NCBI GenBank assembly: GCA_006937955.1
Contig: SSNP01000031.1
Coordinates: forward strand, 1,747,718-1,811,717
DNA from: Pachypanchax playfairii
Taxonomy: Eukaryota; Chordata; Actinopteri; Cyprinodontiformes; Aplocheilidae
Length of the DNA: 64,000 nt
Direction of reading: 5' to 3'
The position numbers were made by a program, and so were the translations under genes. A model generated the notes under the pieces. The model worked only from the letters and a program-made list of their open reading frames with translations, ran no database searches and was not told where the DNA came from. Below are positions 36,931 through 47,853 of this stretch, one piece after another; the stretch's first letter is position 1, and each line of letters begins with the position of its first letter.

Positions 36931-38847
36931 CAGAATCTAAGCTCCCCCGCAAAGGAGGAATATAAAGGCAAAACAAATCACAATCAATATTTAATAGTTA
37001 CTTTTTGAATAAAACTTCTGATGCTAATGTTAGCTTAGAGCTTCTAATTAGAATTTACATTAGCTTACAAGTGCTCAGAATCCAGGTCTCACATTTTCAC
37101 ATTAAACACCATCTAAACCATCTTTAGATATTTAGACCAAAATCTATGGACATCAAATAGACATCTGCATGCTTAGTGACTCCTCCACATGATCTGTTAG
37201 TGACCCTGTTTGGCCCATGTGCCACCAGTTGATGATCACTGGCAGAAGTTTCTTTTTTGCAGAGTTTTTTTCTCCTATTTATTCGTAGTTCATATGGAGT
37301 TGTATTCAGCAGGGATCCCCAAAGAAGGATCACATGACTCTGATGTCTGGCAAACGAACACGTAAAGAGCGAGTCCTGAGTGACATGAAGCACGACAAAA
37401 TGTCTATTCAAAGAGAATCAAAGGTTCTCAACCCCTCCCATGAGAATGTACACGTCTCTCTGCATCATCAGAAATCAAATAACTTTGATTAAAAATCCTT
37501 ATTTGTCCAGTTACTTGTAAAATATAATAATAAAACACCGTATTTATAGTTAAATCTTAATTTTTTACCACCAAACATGATAAAGTTTGATAGTTTATGG
37601 CTCTTTTGATAACCCTCACAAACAGAGAGGGGAAATTTCAGGTAATTTGTCGTAATTTGTCAATCTTTTGTTTCAACATGAAAATAAAAGGTAACAACAA
37701 CATGCATCTAGATGAAACCTGTTAGACTCTATCAGTGTGTTTGTGCTTTGGAATTTTCTGATAATGATTTCTCTCTCCTGCTGCAGCGAAGCTACACGTT
37801 AGCAGAAAAACAACATCCGTGTAACTAAACAGGAGCTTAAGTGTGATGTTTGTTGTTTTTGATACCACTGACACCTCAGGAAGGAATCTCTAGCTTTGGT
37901 GGTGAAGCTTTGAAGAGTTTTCTTAAAGGTATGTTGTTGTTGTTGTTTTTTTTTTTTCACGACTCAAAGCAGCATTTGATTTTTATTTATCCTGCTAATG
38001 TCAGACACGCAGTGCACGTACTCACATACGCACTAAAATCAGAGAAATGCTAAGATGCCAGTATTTATGGGTCAAACCTCCAGACTAGAAATCTATATCG
38101 ATAAAATTGAACAACTAGAAACAAAGTTTTATTTGAATTCAATTGTGCTTAATATCGCTGGTTTAATTAGCTCATTAACGAGGAATGTGCGTAAACACTC
38201 TTCAGAATGGCTGTTCTGGATTAATGTAAGTGATGAAGAGGTGCAGCTTCATCAGTGATTAGAGTTTTTTTTAGATATTTTAGAGGTTGCCATGGAGCTG
38301 AAGACTTTTCTGAAATTCTTTAATAGACTAAAAGTTTTGCTTATTTTTAAGTGTGTGTGAAATTTTAGGAGTTTAAACCATCGAAATGCCAGAGTAGCAG
38401 AATTGTACCAGCTTCATCCTCGGAATAAAAATAAACATGTCTGTAAATGTATTATTGGTATTTAGGTACCACCAACAGTTGACGAGGTTTAAAATCTTTG
38501 ATTTTAACACGACATGTATGTGCAGTCACACATGAAACATTAGAATAAGAAGGGAAATGAAAGGATAAAGAAATGATAGTCAAATTGTTGAGAAAACTAT
38601 AAATGATCCAAAACTCCAAACTTCAATGAGTCACGTTCAACAATAATGATAAAAATCTAGTAAACAAAATAAAAATCTAAATCTGGATTGTTTAGCAAAA
38701 AAAGTTTCTGTAAGTATCTTTTTATTATTTTATTCTAAACTAAATATGTTCTGGTTCTTCAACCAGTTCTATTCAGAACGCCTAAAATATCAAGAGAACA
38801 AACAAGTTTTCACAAACTCCAGGTCAAAGTCCCCAAATCATGAAAGT
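36931..38847. other. Gene-free sequence, nothing specific seen
   Basis: AT-rich, with a short GTT/T run near 37930-37958. No exon or repeat family recognised. Confidence 0.4.
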
Positions 38848-39449
38848 CTCTTAAAGACTTCCCATTAAAAACGTTTTTTCGGAGTTTTCTGTCAAATATT
38901 TTAGCTCCACAGGTGTTCTTACCTTCATAGTGGGTGTGAAAACAGGTCAACAACTTCTCTTTCAGTTTTGATCTCTCAAACTACGCAGGTGGTGATAACA
39001 CACGAGTTCTCCCGAGTCTGAACGGCCTGTATCTGTTTCATCACAACTCCCTTGTTTGTTAGTATTCATCAGCTCCCGCAGTTGAAACCACGCCTAGCAT
39101 GCTGCTGGCTAAAAGCTATAGCATAAGACGTAGCAAACAGAAAGAGAGAACGTCTGACGTTGCCATGTACAGCGGGGCAGGAAACAGTATACCTTGCTCT
39201 CATAGGCTAGTTTGTTAGCCAATCAGAGTCCAGCAAATTAGAATAATGAATATGAACGAACTGCTGCTCAAGGACTGACGGAAGGAGCCGGAGCCACCCG
39301 AATTTTAATGCAGACAGATTGAAAGGTCTGTTAATCAGTGTTTCCTAACGTTTTTTAAATATAAAATGTTTCATATTACTGGTTAATACTTAAGAAATAA
39401 CCACAAAGTCCTGAAATTTGTATGAAATTACCTCTTTAATGGCTGAATT
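38848..39449 (+). repeat. Dispersed repeat, copy 1 (inverted copy at 60.5-61.1 kb)
   Basis: Nearly the whole segment recurs in reverse orientation at 60541-61112, for example TTTTAGCTCCACAGGTGTTC and the CATAGGCTAGTTTGTTAGCC part. The copies have drifted by substitutions and small indels. The flanks are unrelated, so this is a dispersed family and not a local duplication. It contains no coding frame. Class unknown; probably a non-autonomous element. Confidence 0.8.
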
Positions 39450-41264
39450 AATTTAACTGAAGCTTCAAAATAAGAGTATATTGGGGTGTGGTGGTGTAGA
39501 AAGTTACACCGGGGTAGATCTGTTAGATCTAAGGCTGCAACCTGTATTTAACTTTGATGATCATTTAGTATCAGAATAACTTTTGTCATGGTGTCTGGTA
39601 ATCATCAAATGTAGAACAAGATTTTGAGCAAACCTATTGCTAAAAATGTGTTGGAACTATGACTCTAACTGCTCACCACGCCCAAAAATCTGTTTAAAAA
39701 TACTTTTTTCATGAGTCTTTGTTTCACTTTTGAAGCAAATTCTCGGTTGAATTATTTCTCAAGCTGCCTGTAGCTTAAAAATGACTTTAATCTTTCTGTT
39801 TCTCAAAGCTTCACAGTAACTAAATAACATGCAGCACAAAGAGCTGAAAAAAGTTTTCTAATTTTGGACTTAGCTAACAGTTGGCTAACAGCTTGAGTTT
39901 GGCTAAATCAACTGCTAGCTTGAGTTAGCAAATAATCCTGCAGCAAGAAAGCAAACGTCTTCATCTGTTTTTATCTGATGAAGGTTTACTGGCATTTATA
40001 CAAAAGATCAGGTGGTTTTACATCTTGTGTTCTCAGGACAAACGGACAGAAAGACGTGCTGCTGCTTCTGGCTGCCAGATCTTTGGTGCTGTAACTCAAA
40101 CCCTAGTTTCCTCCAGCATGTATCCCCCCCCCCCCACTGGCAGTCAGAATTGTGCAGTAAAGGCCAATTTTTTTAGGAATCACTCTAAAAGCAGATGGTC
40201 TCATAATTCCAAGGCCTTTTCACATTGTGCCACCCAACATTTAGCTATTTCCTAATCAGGGCAAAACAACCCTATTACACATGTTGACAACATCTCTGGC
40301 TCGGATGGCCTTGCGACTGTCCTTTTAAATGTTGCTTAACATATCCTTCTTTTTTAAAGGATTACACAATAAAATGACATTTTTTTCCCACTGATGTGAG
40401 TGATTCATCACCGTGGTGATTCCTGGCTGTAAAACGGCGGCGCTCTGATTTTTGTACCTGTCGTCTTGCCAAACGATTCAGAAACTCTGCTGAGGCTGCA
40501 ATTTGCTGCAACATGAACATTTTTCTCCTAAAACATTCACTCCGACGGCTCCATTTTGAATTATAGCATTCTTGAAAGTGGCAATCATGTTGCCAAATTA
40601 CTCATACCTTATTGAAAAAAAAAAACAAAACAAACTAAAAGAGAGAGTGACAATACGAGCGCCTGTTTTGCAGGAAAACTGCAGACTCTCCACTCATCTT
40701 TGTGAATTTCTTTACCCTGTAACTAACAGATCTCTTTGTCTCACACAATCTGTACAACATTTCTCAGAGCAGATCAATATCTTAAAAAAAAGGGATTTTT
40801 ACCAAAAGCTGTAGCAGCTGTAGATTGCCTTTGCTTCTTTATAGAGTTATTTGAAAGAATTGAATGCAGAGATGAAAGATAAAGTACAAAAACGTAAAAA
40901 AAGAAGCTTTTCTCACAGCGAGGGCCCCCAAGGGTCGGCGTTCGGATCCTTTACTGACTACACAGGACTCGTCATGCTTGTCATGTCAATGTTCCTGAAG
41001 GTGGCTTCATCTGAACGGCCGGGAGAGAGGAGCAACTTTCCCTGATGAAGTTCACTCTGAGATACGCAGGCGCTGATCTAAGATCACCATAATAATCATG
41101 GAAAACATTTGTTCTGAAGAGAGGACTGCGTGTAATGAAGAGGTTTCTCAGAAGAAGAAGAAGAAGAAGCTGTAAGCATTTAGTGGTCACCTCGGAGCTG
41201 AGAGGGAATTCCATCATGACGGATTTCTCTCCACATCCTTCTGCGTTGATGCTCACTCGAAACA
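39450..41264. other. Gene-free sequence
   Basis: A C-run at about 40125-40136, a short GAA repeat at about 41152-41170, and a possibly conserved, TTTTAAAT-containing stretch at 40260-40560. No exon recognised. Confidence 0.4.
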
Positions 41265-41266
41265 TA

Positions 41267-41466
41267 CAGTGGGGCAAAAAAGTATTTAGTCAGCCACAAA
41301 TTGTGTAAGTTCTCCCACTTAAAAAGATCAGAGAGGCCTGTAATTTTCATCATAGGTATACCTCAACTATGAGAGACAAAATGAGGAAAAAAAATCCAGA
41401 AAATCACATTGTCTGATTTTTAAAGAATTTATTTGCAAATTATGGTGGAAAATAAGTATTTGGTCA
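41267..41466 (+). repeat. Left terminal inverted repeat of the Tc1 element
   Basis: Begins CAGTGGGGCAAAAAAGTATT. Contains outer and inner candidate transposase-binding direct repeats. Confidence 0.95.
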
Positions 41467-41578
41467 CCTACAAACAAGTAAGATTTCTGGCTTTCACAGA
41501 CCTGTAACTTCTTTAAGAGGCTCCTCGGTCCTCCACTCGTTACCTGTATTAATGGCACCTGTGTGAACTCGTTATCAG

Positions 41579-41586
41579 TATAAAAG
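41579..41586 (+). promoter_or_regulatory. Putative TATA box of the Tc1 transposase
   Basis: TATAAAAG about 44 bases before the transposase ATG, between the left inverted repeat and the gene. Confidence 0.45.
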
Positions 41587-41629
41587 ACACCTGTCCACAA
41601 CCTCAAACAGTCACGCTCCAAACTCCACT

Positions 41630-42652
41630 ATGGCCAAGACCAAAGAGCTGTCAAAGGACACCAGAAACAAAATTGTAGACCTTCACCAGGCTGGGAAGAC
41701 TGAATCTGCAATAGGTAAGCAGCTTGGTGTGAAGAAATCAACTGTGGGAGCAATTATTAGAAAATGGAAGACATACAAGACCACTGATAATCTCCCTCGA
41801 TCTGGGGCTCCACGCAAGATCTCACCCCGTGGGGTCAAAATGATCACAAGAACGGTGAGCAAAAATCCCAGAACCACACGGAGGGACCTAGTGAATGACC
41901 TGCAGAGAGCTGGGACCAAAGTAACAAAGGCTACCATCAGTAACACACTACGCCGCCAGGGACTCAAATCCTGCAGTGCCAGACGTGTCCCCCTGCTGAA
42001 GCCAGGACACGTCCAGGCCCGTCTGCGGTTTGCTAGAGAGCATTTGGATGATCCAAAAGAGGATTGGGAGAACATCATATGGTCAGATGAAACCAAAATA
42101 GAACTTTTTGGTAGAAACTCAACTTGTCGTGTTTGGAGGGGAAAGAATGCTGAGTTGGATCCAAAGAACACCATACCTACTGTAAAGCATGGGGGTGGAA
42201 ACATCATGCTTTGGGGCTGTTTTTCTGCAAGGGGACCAGGACGACTGATCCGTGTAAAGGAAAGAATGAATGGGGCCATGTATCGTAAGATTTTGAGTGA
42301 AAACCTCCTTCCATCAGCAAGGGCATTGAAAATGAGACGTGGCTGGGTCTTTCAGCATGACAATGATCCCAAACACACCGCCCGGGCAACGAAGGAGTGG
42401 CTTCGTAAGAAGCATTTCAAGGTCCTGGAGTGGCCTAGCCAGTCTCCAGATCTCAACCCCATAGAAAATCTCTGGAGGGAGTTGAAAGTCCGTGTTGCCC
42501 AGCGTCAGCCCCAAAACATCACTGCTCTAGAGGAGATCTGCATGGAGGAATGGGCCAAAATACCAGCAACAGTGTGTGAAAACCTTGTGAAGACTTACAG
42601 AAAACATTTGACCTCTGTCATTGCCAACAAAGGCTATATAACAAAGTATTGA
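41630..42652 (+). CDS. Tc1-family transposase, intact, 340 aa
   Basis: Cut-and-paste transposase that binds the element's inverted repeats in the nucleus and moves it to TA sites. The N-terminal half has two helix-turn-helix units (about 5-50 and 65-115, paired-like) joined by a basic GAPRK segment at 59-63. The catalytic DD34E triad is complete: D153 in WSDET, D244 in QHDND and E279 in NPIENLW, with 34 residues between the last two. A glycine-rich segment (KHGGGNIMLWG) lies at 187-197. The length equals the family norm of about 340. The frame runs without a stop to TGA. Most fish Tc1 copies are broken, so an open copy is notable, although substitutions that abolish activity cannot be excluded by eye. 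Confidence 0.96.
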   Translation: MAKTKELSKDTRNKIVDLHQAGKTESAIGKQLGVKKSTVGAIIRKWKTYKTTDNLPRSGAPRKISPRGVKMITRTVSKNPRTTRRDLVNDLQRAGTKVTKATISNTLRRQGLKSCSARRVPLLKPGHVQARLRFAREHLDDPKEDWENIIWSDETKIELFGRNSTCRVWRGKNAELDPKNTIPTVKHGGGNIMLWGCFSARGPGRLIRVKERMNGAMYRKILSENLLPSARALKMRRGWVFQHDNDPKHTARATKEWLRKKHFKVLEWPSQSPDLNPIENLWRELKVRVAQRQPQNITALEEICMEEWAKIPATVCENLVKTYRKHLTSVIANKGYITKY

Positions 42653-42668
42653 GATTAACTTTTGTTAT

Positions 42669-42868
42669 TGACCAAATACTTATTTTCCACCATAATTTGC
42701 AAATAAATTCTTTAAAAATCAGACAATGTGATTTTCTGGATTTTTTTTCCTCATTTTGTCTCTCATAGTTGAGGTATACCTATGATGAAAATTACAGGCC
42801 TCTCTGATCTTTTTAAGTGGGAGAACTTACACAATTGGTGGCTGACTAAATACTTTTTTGCCCCACTG
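42669..42868 (-). repeat. Right terminal inverted repeat of the Tc1 element
   Basis: Reverse complement of the left repeat with one difference noted (CACCAATTG against CACAAATTG). It begins just 17 bases after the transposase stop codon. Confidence 0.95.
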
Positions 42869-42870
42869 TA

Positions 42871-44715
42871 TTTTAGCACTTTTATAATGAAAAACAACAG
42901 ATGAACATCAAAACAACCAAAACTTTACGGAAGAGTTTGTATGAAACGACAGCTGATAAGAAGATGACGGGAACACGAAAGACGAGCATCTTTTGCAGTA
43001 AATCTTAAATGACATCTGAGTCACGCAGCTCAGACTAACTGATGCTGATGTTGACCAGTAGAAAACCGCTGTTTCCTGTCTCGTGCACTTCAGCAATACA
43101 AAGTGTCGTCTGTAACCACGAAGCGATGAGACGCTGTTATAAGAGCCAAATGTAAAAGAATACAGCAGAGTGAGCTTATTTTGAGCCCATGTTTTGTACA
43201 ACAACAACTATTTGCATAAAAATATGACTGATATGTATGAAAAAAGACTGAAAACAAAGTCTCTATTTCAGCAAACATGTTTTAAAATTGTATTTTTTAT
43301 CAAAAAGTTTCGTAGTTTCTGAAACGGTCCTTTTTTAAAGTGGAAAACTTTCTTCCTTTCATGTCATTTTCAGGTTTGATCATGAAAGTTTTCTCAAGAT
43401 AATCCAGTAAATTCCGCTTTTTTTCAATACACAACAGAAATAATCTGTCAGAAAATAAGAATTTAACCAGTGTAAACAATCTCCGTAAGAAATAACTGAA
43501 TCTAATAATAAAGAGAAGCTGATTTTTAAATTCAAGAGAGATATTTTCTGTGTGTCGTTGGACAATATGTAGAAATGTCATCACGAATGTCACATGTTGT
43601 TCTTAAATCTGTACTCAGTGCAGCATTCAGAGTAACGAGGGAGTTTCTGGGCTTCTGAATCACCCCCCCCCCTCCTCCTCCCCTCCTCCCCCTTCCCCAA
43701 ATGCCCCGTCGAGCACATACTGATACTCAGTAATGTGATATTTACAGTCTGCTGCGTGTCCTGCACTGGTTCCAATCATACTCCAACATTCTTTAATTGT
43801 CTCCATTTTAATTGCTTTCCTGAATACTCCTGCAACCCCCCCACCTTCTTTTTTTCCCTGTCTCCTTGGCCAATCCCGCCCCATCTCCATTTCCTTTGGC
43901 CTGGAGTCAGACAGGGCAGCTGCAAAAGGCCTCACCAGTGCAGGCTGATGAGAAGTGACAGCTCTCTGTATCACTCCCTGGCACTGACAACTGACAGATG
44001 GATACCACTCACACACACTGCAGGGGGAGAGAGAGAGAGAAGGAGGATGATTCTCCAGCATTATTCCTCTTTCCATGGAGCTGCTGTGTGACTGAGTGCT
44101 GGGGAGAATAACAACAAACCAACCTTAAGCTCTTTTTATCTCCACAGGCACAAACAGAACCTGATTTAAACACAATGAAACACTCGCACGGACAAAAAAA
44201 GGAAAACACCTGCACGAAAATCATGACAATAAGTAAACAACATTACCATTTGTTGTGCACTTTAGGTGAGAAGAACAATCCCTGTCAGATTGTTTTTTTT
44301 TCTTCTTAAGTATTAAAACTGTTCCACGTTTGCTTGTTCAGAGACACTCTTTGTTTTCATGATCACTCACGCGCCAGATGTTTAACACATTGTCACTGCT
44401 GTGAATTTGGTGCTTGATGGACGCCATCGCGTTCAACACGTAAAACAGGAAGATATTTACATTTCTGACACGTCGCTGAAACGATGAGGATCCATCACAA
44501 CTTCAAATCTGTTTCCATTAAAGGAACATTGATATCAAGTGAGGTGACGAGTTAAGCTTTGTGACAAATCTGTTTTTCTTCTCTTTGTGTTGATTTACTT
44601 AGTAAATGCAAACAGCATAAAACATGAAGTGACTAATTCTTGTTGATGATGTTCAGGAGCTGCAGCTTGTTTCATTTGTGTTTAGCTTTATTAATAGAAG
44701 GAATCAGTGTGTTGA
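42871..44715. other. Gene-free sequence with a polypyrimidine tract
   Basis: A C/T-only tract at 43662-43697 could form triplex or i-motif structures. The adjacent 43700-44020 stretch is balanced and may be conserved non-coding sequence (it includes CTTTGGCCTGGAG and ATTTTAATTG). Open frames on both strands here are composition artefacts. Confidence 0.4.
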
Positions 44716-44871
44716 TAGATGGATGGATGGATGGATGGATGGATGGACGGACGGACGGACGGACGGACGGACGGACGGACGGACGGACGGATGGATGGAT
44801 GGATGGATGGATGGATGGATGGAAGGGTGGAAGGGTGGATGGAAGGGTGGAAGGGTGGACGGGTGGACGGG

Positions 44872-44902
<31 letters not shown>

Positions 44903-45070
44903 ATGGATGGATGGATGGATGGATGGATGGATGGATGGACGAACGGAGGATGGATGGATGGATGGATGGATGGATGGATGGATGGATGGACGGACGGAGG
45001 ATGGATGGATGGATGGATGGATGGATGGATGGATGGATGGATGGATGGATGGATGGATGGATGGATGAAC

Positions 45071-45104
<34 letters not shown>

Positions 45105-45425
45105 ATGGATGGATGGATGGATGGATGGATGGATGGATGGACGAACGGAGGATGGATGGATGGATGGATGGATGGATGGATGGATGGATGGACGGACGGA
45201 CGGACGGACGGGCGGACGGACGGACGGACGGACGGACGGACGGACGGACGGAGGGAGGGAGGCAGGGAGGGAGGGAGGGAGGGACGAATGGACGGAGGGA
45301 CGGAAGGACGGATGGACGGATGGATGGATGGAGGGAGGCAGGGAGGGAGGGAGGGACGAATGGACGGAGGGAGGGCGGGACGGATGGACGGATGGATGGA
45401 CAGACGGACGGACAGATGGACGGAT
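44716..45425. repeat. GGAT/GGAC/GGAA/GGAG tetranucleotide array, about 710 bp
   Basis: Continuous four-base units with blocks of GGAT, GGAC, GGAA-GGGT, GGAG and occasional GCAG variants. Because the unit lacks stop codons, all three forward frames and one reverse frame stay open for up to 250 codons; these are not genes. The block structure suggests repeated local slippage and unit replacement. Confidence 0.98.
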
Positions 45426-47303
45426 CAGAGGAATAATTCATTATGTTTCAACAAAAAAAGGCAAATCATGAAATCCACTTCATCACTGACCTGAGATCAG
45501 TGCTTTCCTCACACCTGCTGTCTTGTGAGGGATCAAACTACGAGACTTGAAATGATTTTTGTCATGAACTGATGCTGCATGAATCAAACTGAACTGAATT
45601 CAATTGAACTATTACAGGTGCTAGGTGCCAATTTGAAAAAACATTTAATATGTAATTGCAAAATATTTTGCAAACAATTTCATCAAAAACTTCTTCTGAC
45701 TTTCATGCATCATGTTATAAATGATTATTGTAACAAATAGAATTACTCATTTACTTCAGAATTTTATATCTCAGATCATTGTAGGACTAATATTTTAGTT
45801 GTGAAGAAGAGACACATGCAAAAATCTGCTCTGTTTAGAGAAAAACTACAGATTTTTTCCAGTTTCATTTGTTAAAACATGCCAGAGAAAGGGTGAAATG
45901 TTTGTGCTTGCTGTGTGATCTGTAAAGAAATTCAAAATAAGATGATTCTACACGAGGACGACTTGTTCCAAACGTTTCTCCACAGTTGTCCGAAACGATC
46001 TTCTGCAGGAGACTCACAAGACCGATGAGACTTTCTGATCACTGCTTTCATGTTGATATTAACACATCCTGTATTTGATTAGAATATGTTCAAACACACA
46101 GTTCAGCTAAGAAGGAGCAGCAACGCTCAGCACCACGTACGCTCTTACTCTTCGCTCCGAGAAATCAAATTTTACACTTAACAGCCTCACACGGAGATTT
46201 GGCGAAGTTGGCACTCAAACGCAACGCGTTCAGATTTGATTTTAAGTTGGCACTCACTAAGCATCCACACTGAGTCTGATTGAACTAATAAGCTCATGCC
46301 TGAAACCACAAGTGACACTCTAAAACAGCAGCAGTGTCACGTCTCCAATGGGCGACGCCACACCGAGGCGGCGATGACACTGGCATTGTGTATAAGAGAG
46401 GGGTGGGTGGGGGTGAAGAGTATGGTAATGTTGTCAGTGCACCCCGAGGCTTAAGAGCCATCACACAGTGAAAACAAGAACCTCTGCCATGCTGTCTTGT
46501 TACTGGCTGGCACATATTGTGTCAGTCTTCCCAACGCCAGCCTGCTGCTCTGATTACTTCCTCTCCAGTTCCTGCATCTCGTGCCGGCTGCTTGACCTTT
46601 CCTAATTATGTAAAAAGTTATTTATCTCTTTCTTTCTGGAGGGTAAAATCCCCTCTTACGTGAAAACTTGTGATTATCAAAGCTTGAGTCTCATGTGATC
46701 ATCATAACTGTCATTTCCCATGAAGCTGATTGCTAATGTGTTGATAGCTATGGGCAGCTTGTTTTCTTGGAAAAATAAAAAGGTTTGGTGAGTTCGCGTT
46801 TCAGCCAGGGGACACTGTGGCTGCCAGGAAAACCCCCCAATAACTATCAGCATGAGGTGAGAGTGCTGCTTGTTCTTTTTCCCAAATTAGGATGAATTTT
46901 TTAACATTTATAATACCATTTTGAAATGAAGTGAATGAAGGAAAACATGGAGGAGAAATGTCTCTTTTTGTAATAAAAGGATGTGTCGAATAATGATAGT
47001 GAGTTTGAGGACTCGGGAGCTCGAGGGAGAGAAGAGCAGCATTAATGACTTTTCAGGTAAATTCTATTGTCTAAGATATGAACTTAGTAGTTTTTATCTG
47101 CTTTAAGTCTTGACTTGGAGAGGAAGATCCAGATGTTCCAGGAGGAGGAAGACAAGGTGCAGATGTAGACGGTGTGCAGGTAAGTGAAGATCCGTTTCTC
47201 AGCTGCAGACTGATTTGTCATGAGAAGGAACCAGTTTCTCAAAGATTATCACAGAGAAAAGTTAATCCTAGTAGGAACTATTCCAACAACTTGTACAGAT
47301 ACA
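45426..47303. other. Gene-free sequence, possibly conserved non-coding at 46260-46860
   Basis: 46260-46860 is balanced in composition, free of simple repeats, and has words such as CCTAATTATG and CATTTCCCATGAAGC that are typical of conserved vertebrate non-coding elements. No exon recognised. Confidence 0.35.
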
Positions 47304-47853
47304 CAGGGCTGTATCCATTGGGGTGGCCCGGGGGGGGGCAGGGGCCACCCTTTCAATTAAGTCTCTTTCAGACAGGCTATGAAAAACGGTAACGTCCTCG
47401 GCTCTATCCGTTTCACTTTTGAGTCTGAAAGCACCGTTCTGGAGTCTGTCCGCATAATCTGTTCTGTAAAAGCGTACTTTTTGCGATATGGTGTTTGCGT
47501 TCAAAACAGTGGCGTACCTGAAAAGACAACTCTGGTTGAAGACTGGATGGAATTGTCCGCAAATATTCCAGAATATCTGTCAGAAAACAGCTTTAGACTG
47601 GCGACCCCAGGTGCCCCCCCCCACCCCCCCCAAGCTGAGACAATCAAATTCAATCAATACTTTTATATTAATAAAGAAAATGATTCATGAAAGTGGTCCA
47701 TTGACATTGTGCTTTGACTGATTCATTTTGGTTTATGGTAGCCATTTTAATGAAATTATGCAAATTATTTTTAAAGGTTATGGGGCCATTTATATGTGAC
47801 ACCCTTTTGGAAATCTGTGCCCCCCCATCAAAGATTTTCTAGACACACCCCTG
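47304..47853. mobile_element. Probable hAT-like non-autonomous element
   Basis: The ends are near inverted copies (CAGGGCTGTATCC against CAGGGGTGTGTCT) and both are followed by G-run or C-run rich sequence, as in known fish elements that begin CAGGG. No 8-bp target duplication is visible, so the boundaries may be off. The internal stretch 47508-47589 recurs at 61538-61619. Confidence 0.45.

Larger units (their letters stand above)
41267..42868 (+). mobile_element. Tc1-type DNA transposon, complete, 1602 bp
   Basis: Flanked by TA target duplications (41265-41266 and 42869-42870). Inverted repeats of 200 bp at 41267-41466 and 42669-42868 match at all positions I compared except one (about base 31). 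Each repeat holds two copies of an AAGTATTTRGTCA motif, at the outer end (41276-41292) and inner end (41449-41466 on the left), the IR/DR layout of Tc1 elements. It encloses one full-length transposase frame. A complete frame and near-identical ends point to a recent insertion. Confidence 0.97.

Noticed and set aside
41683..42514. Open frames opposite the Tc1 transposase
   Set aside because: Antisense shadows of the transposase gene.
43660..44091. Two overlapping open frames of 118 and 138 codons on opposite strands
   Set aside because: Produced by the polypyrimidine tract and low stop density; no motif or splice support.
44640..45494. Long open frames of up to 250 codons in several frames, on both strands
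   Set aside because: They are translations of a stop-free tetranucleotide array (WMDG, RTDG, HPSI repeats), not proteins.
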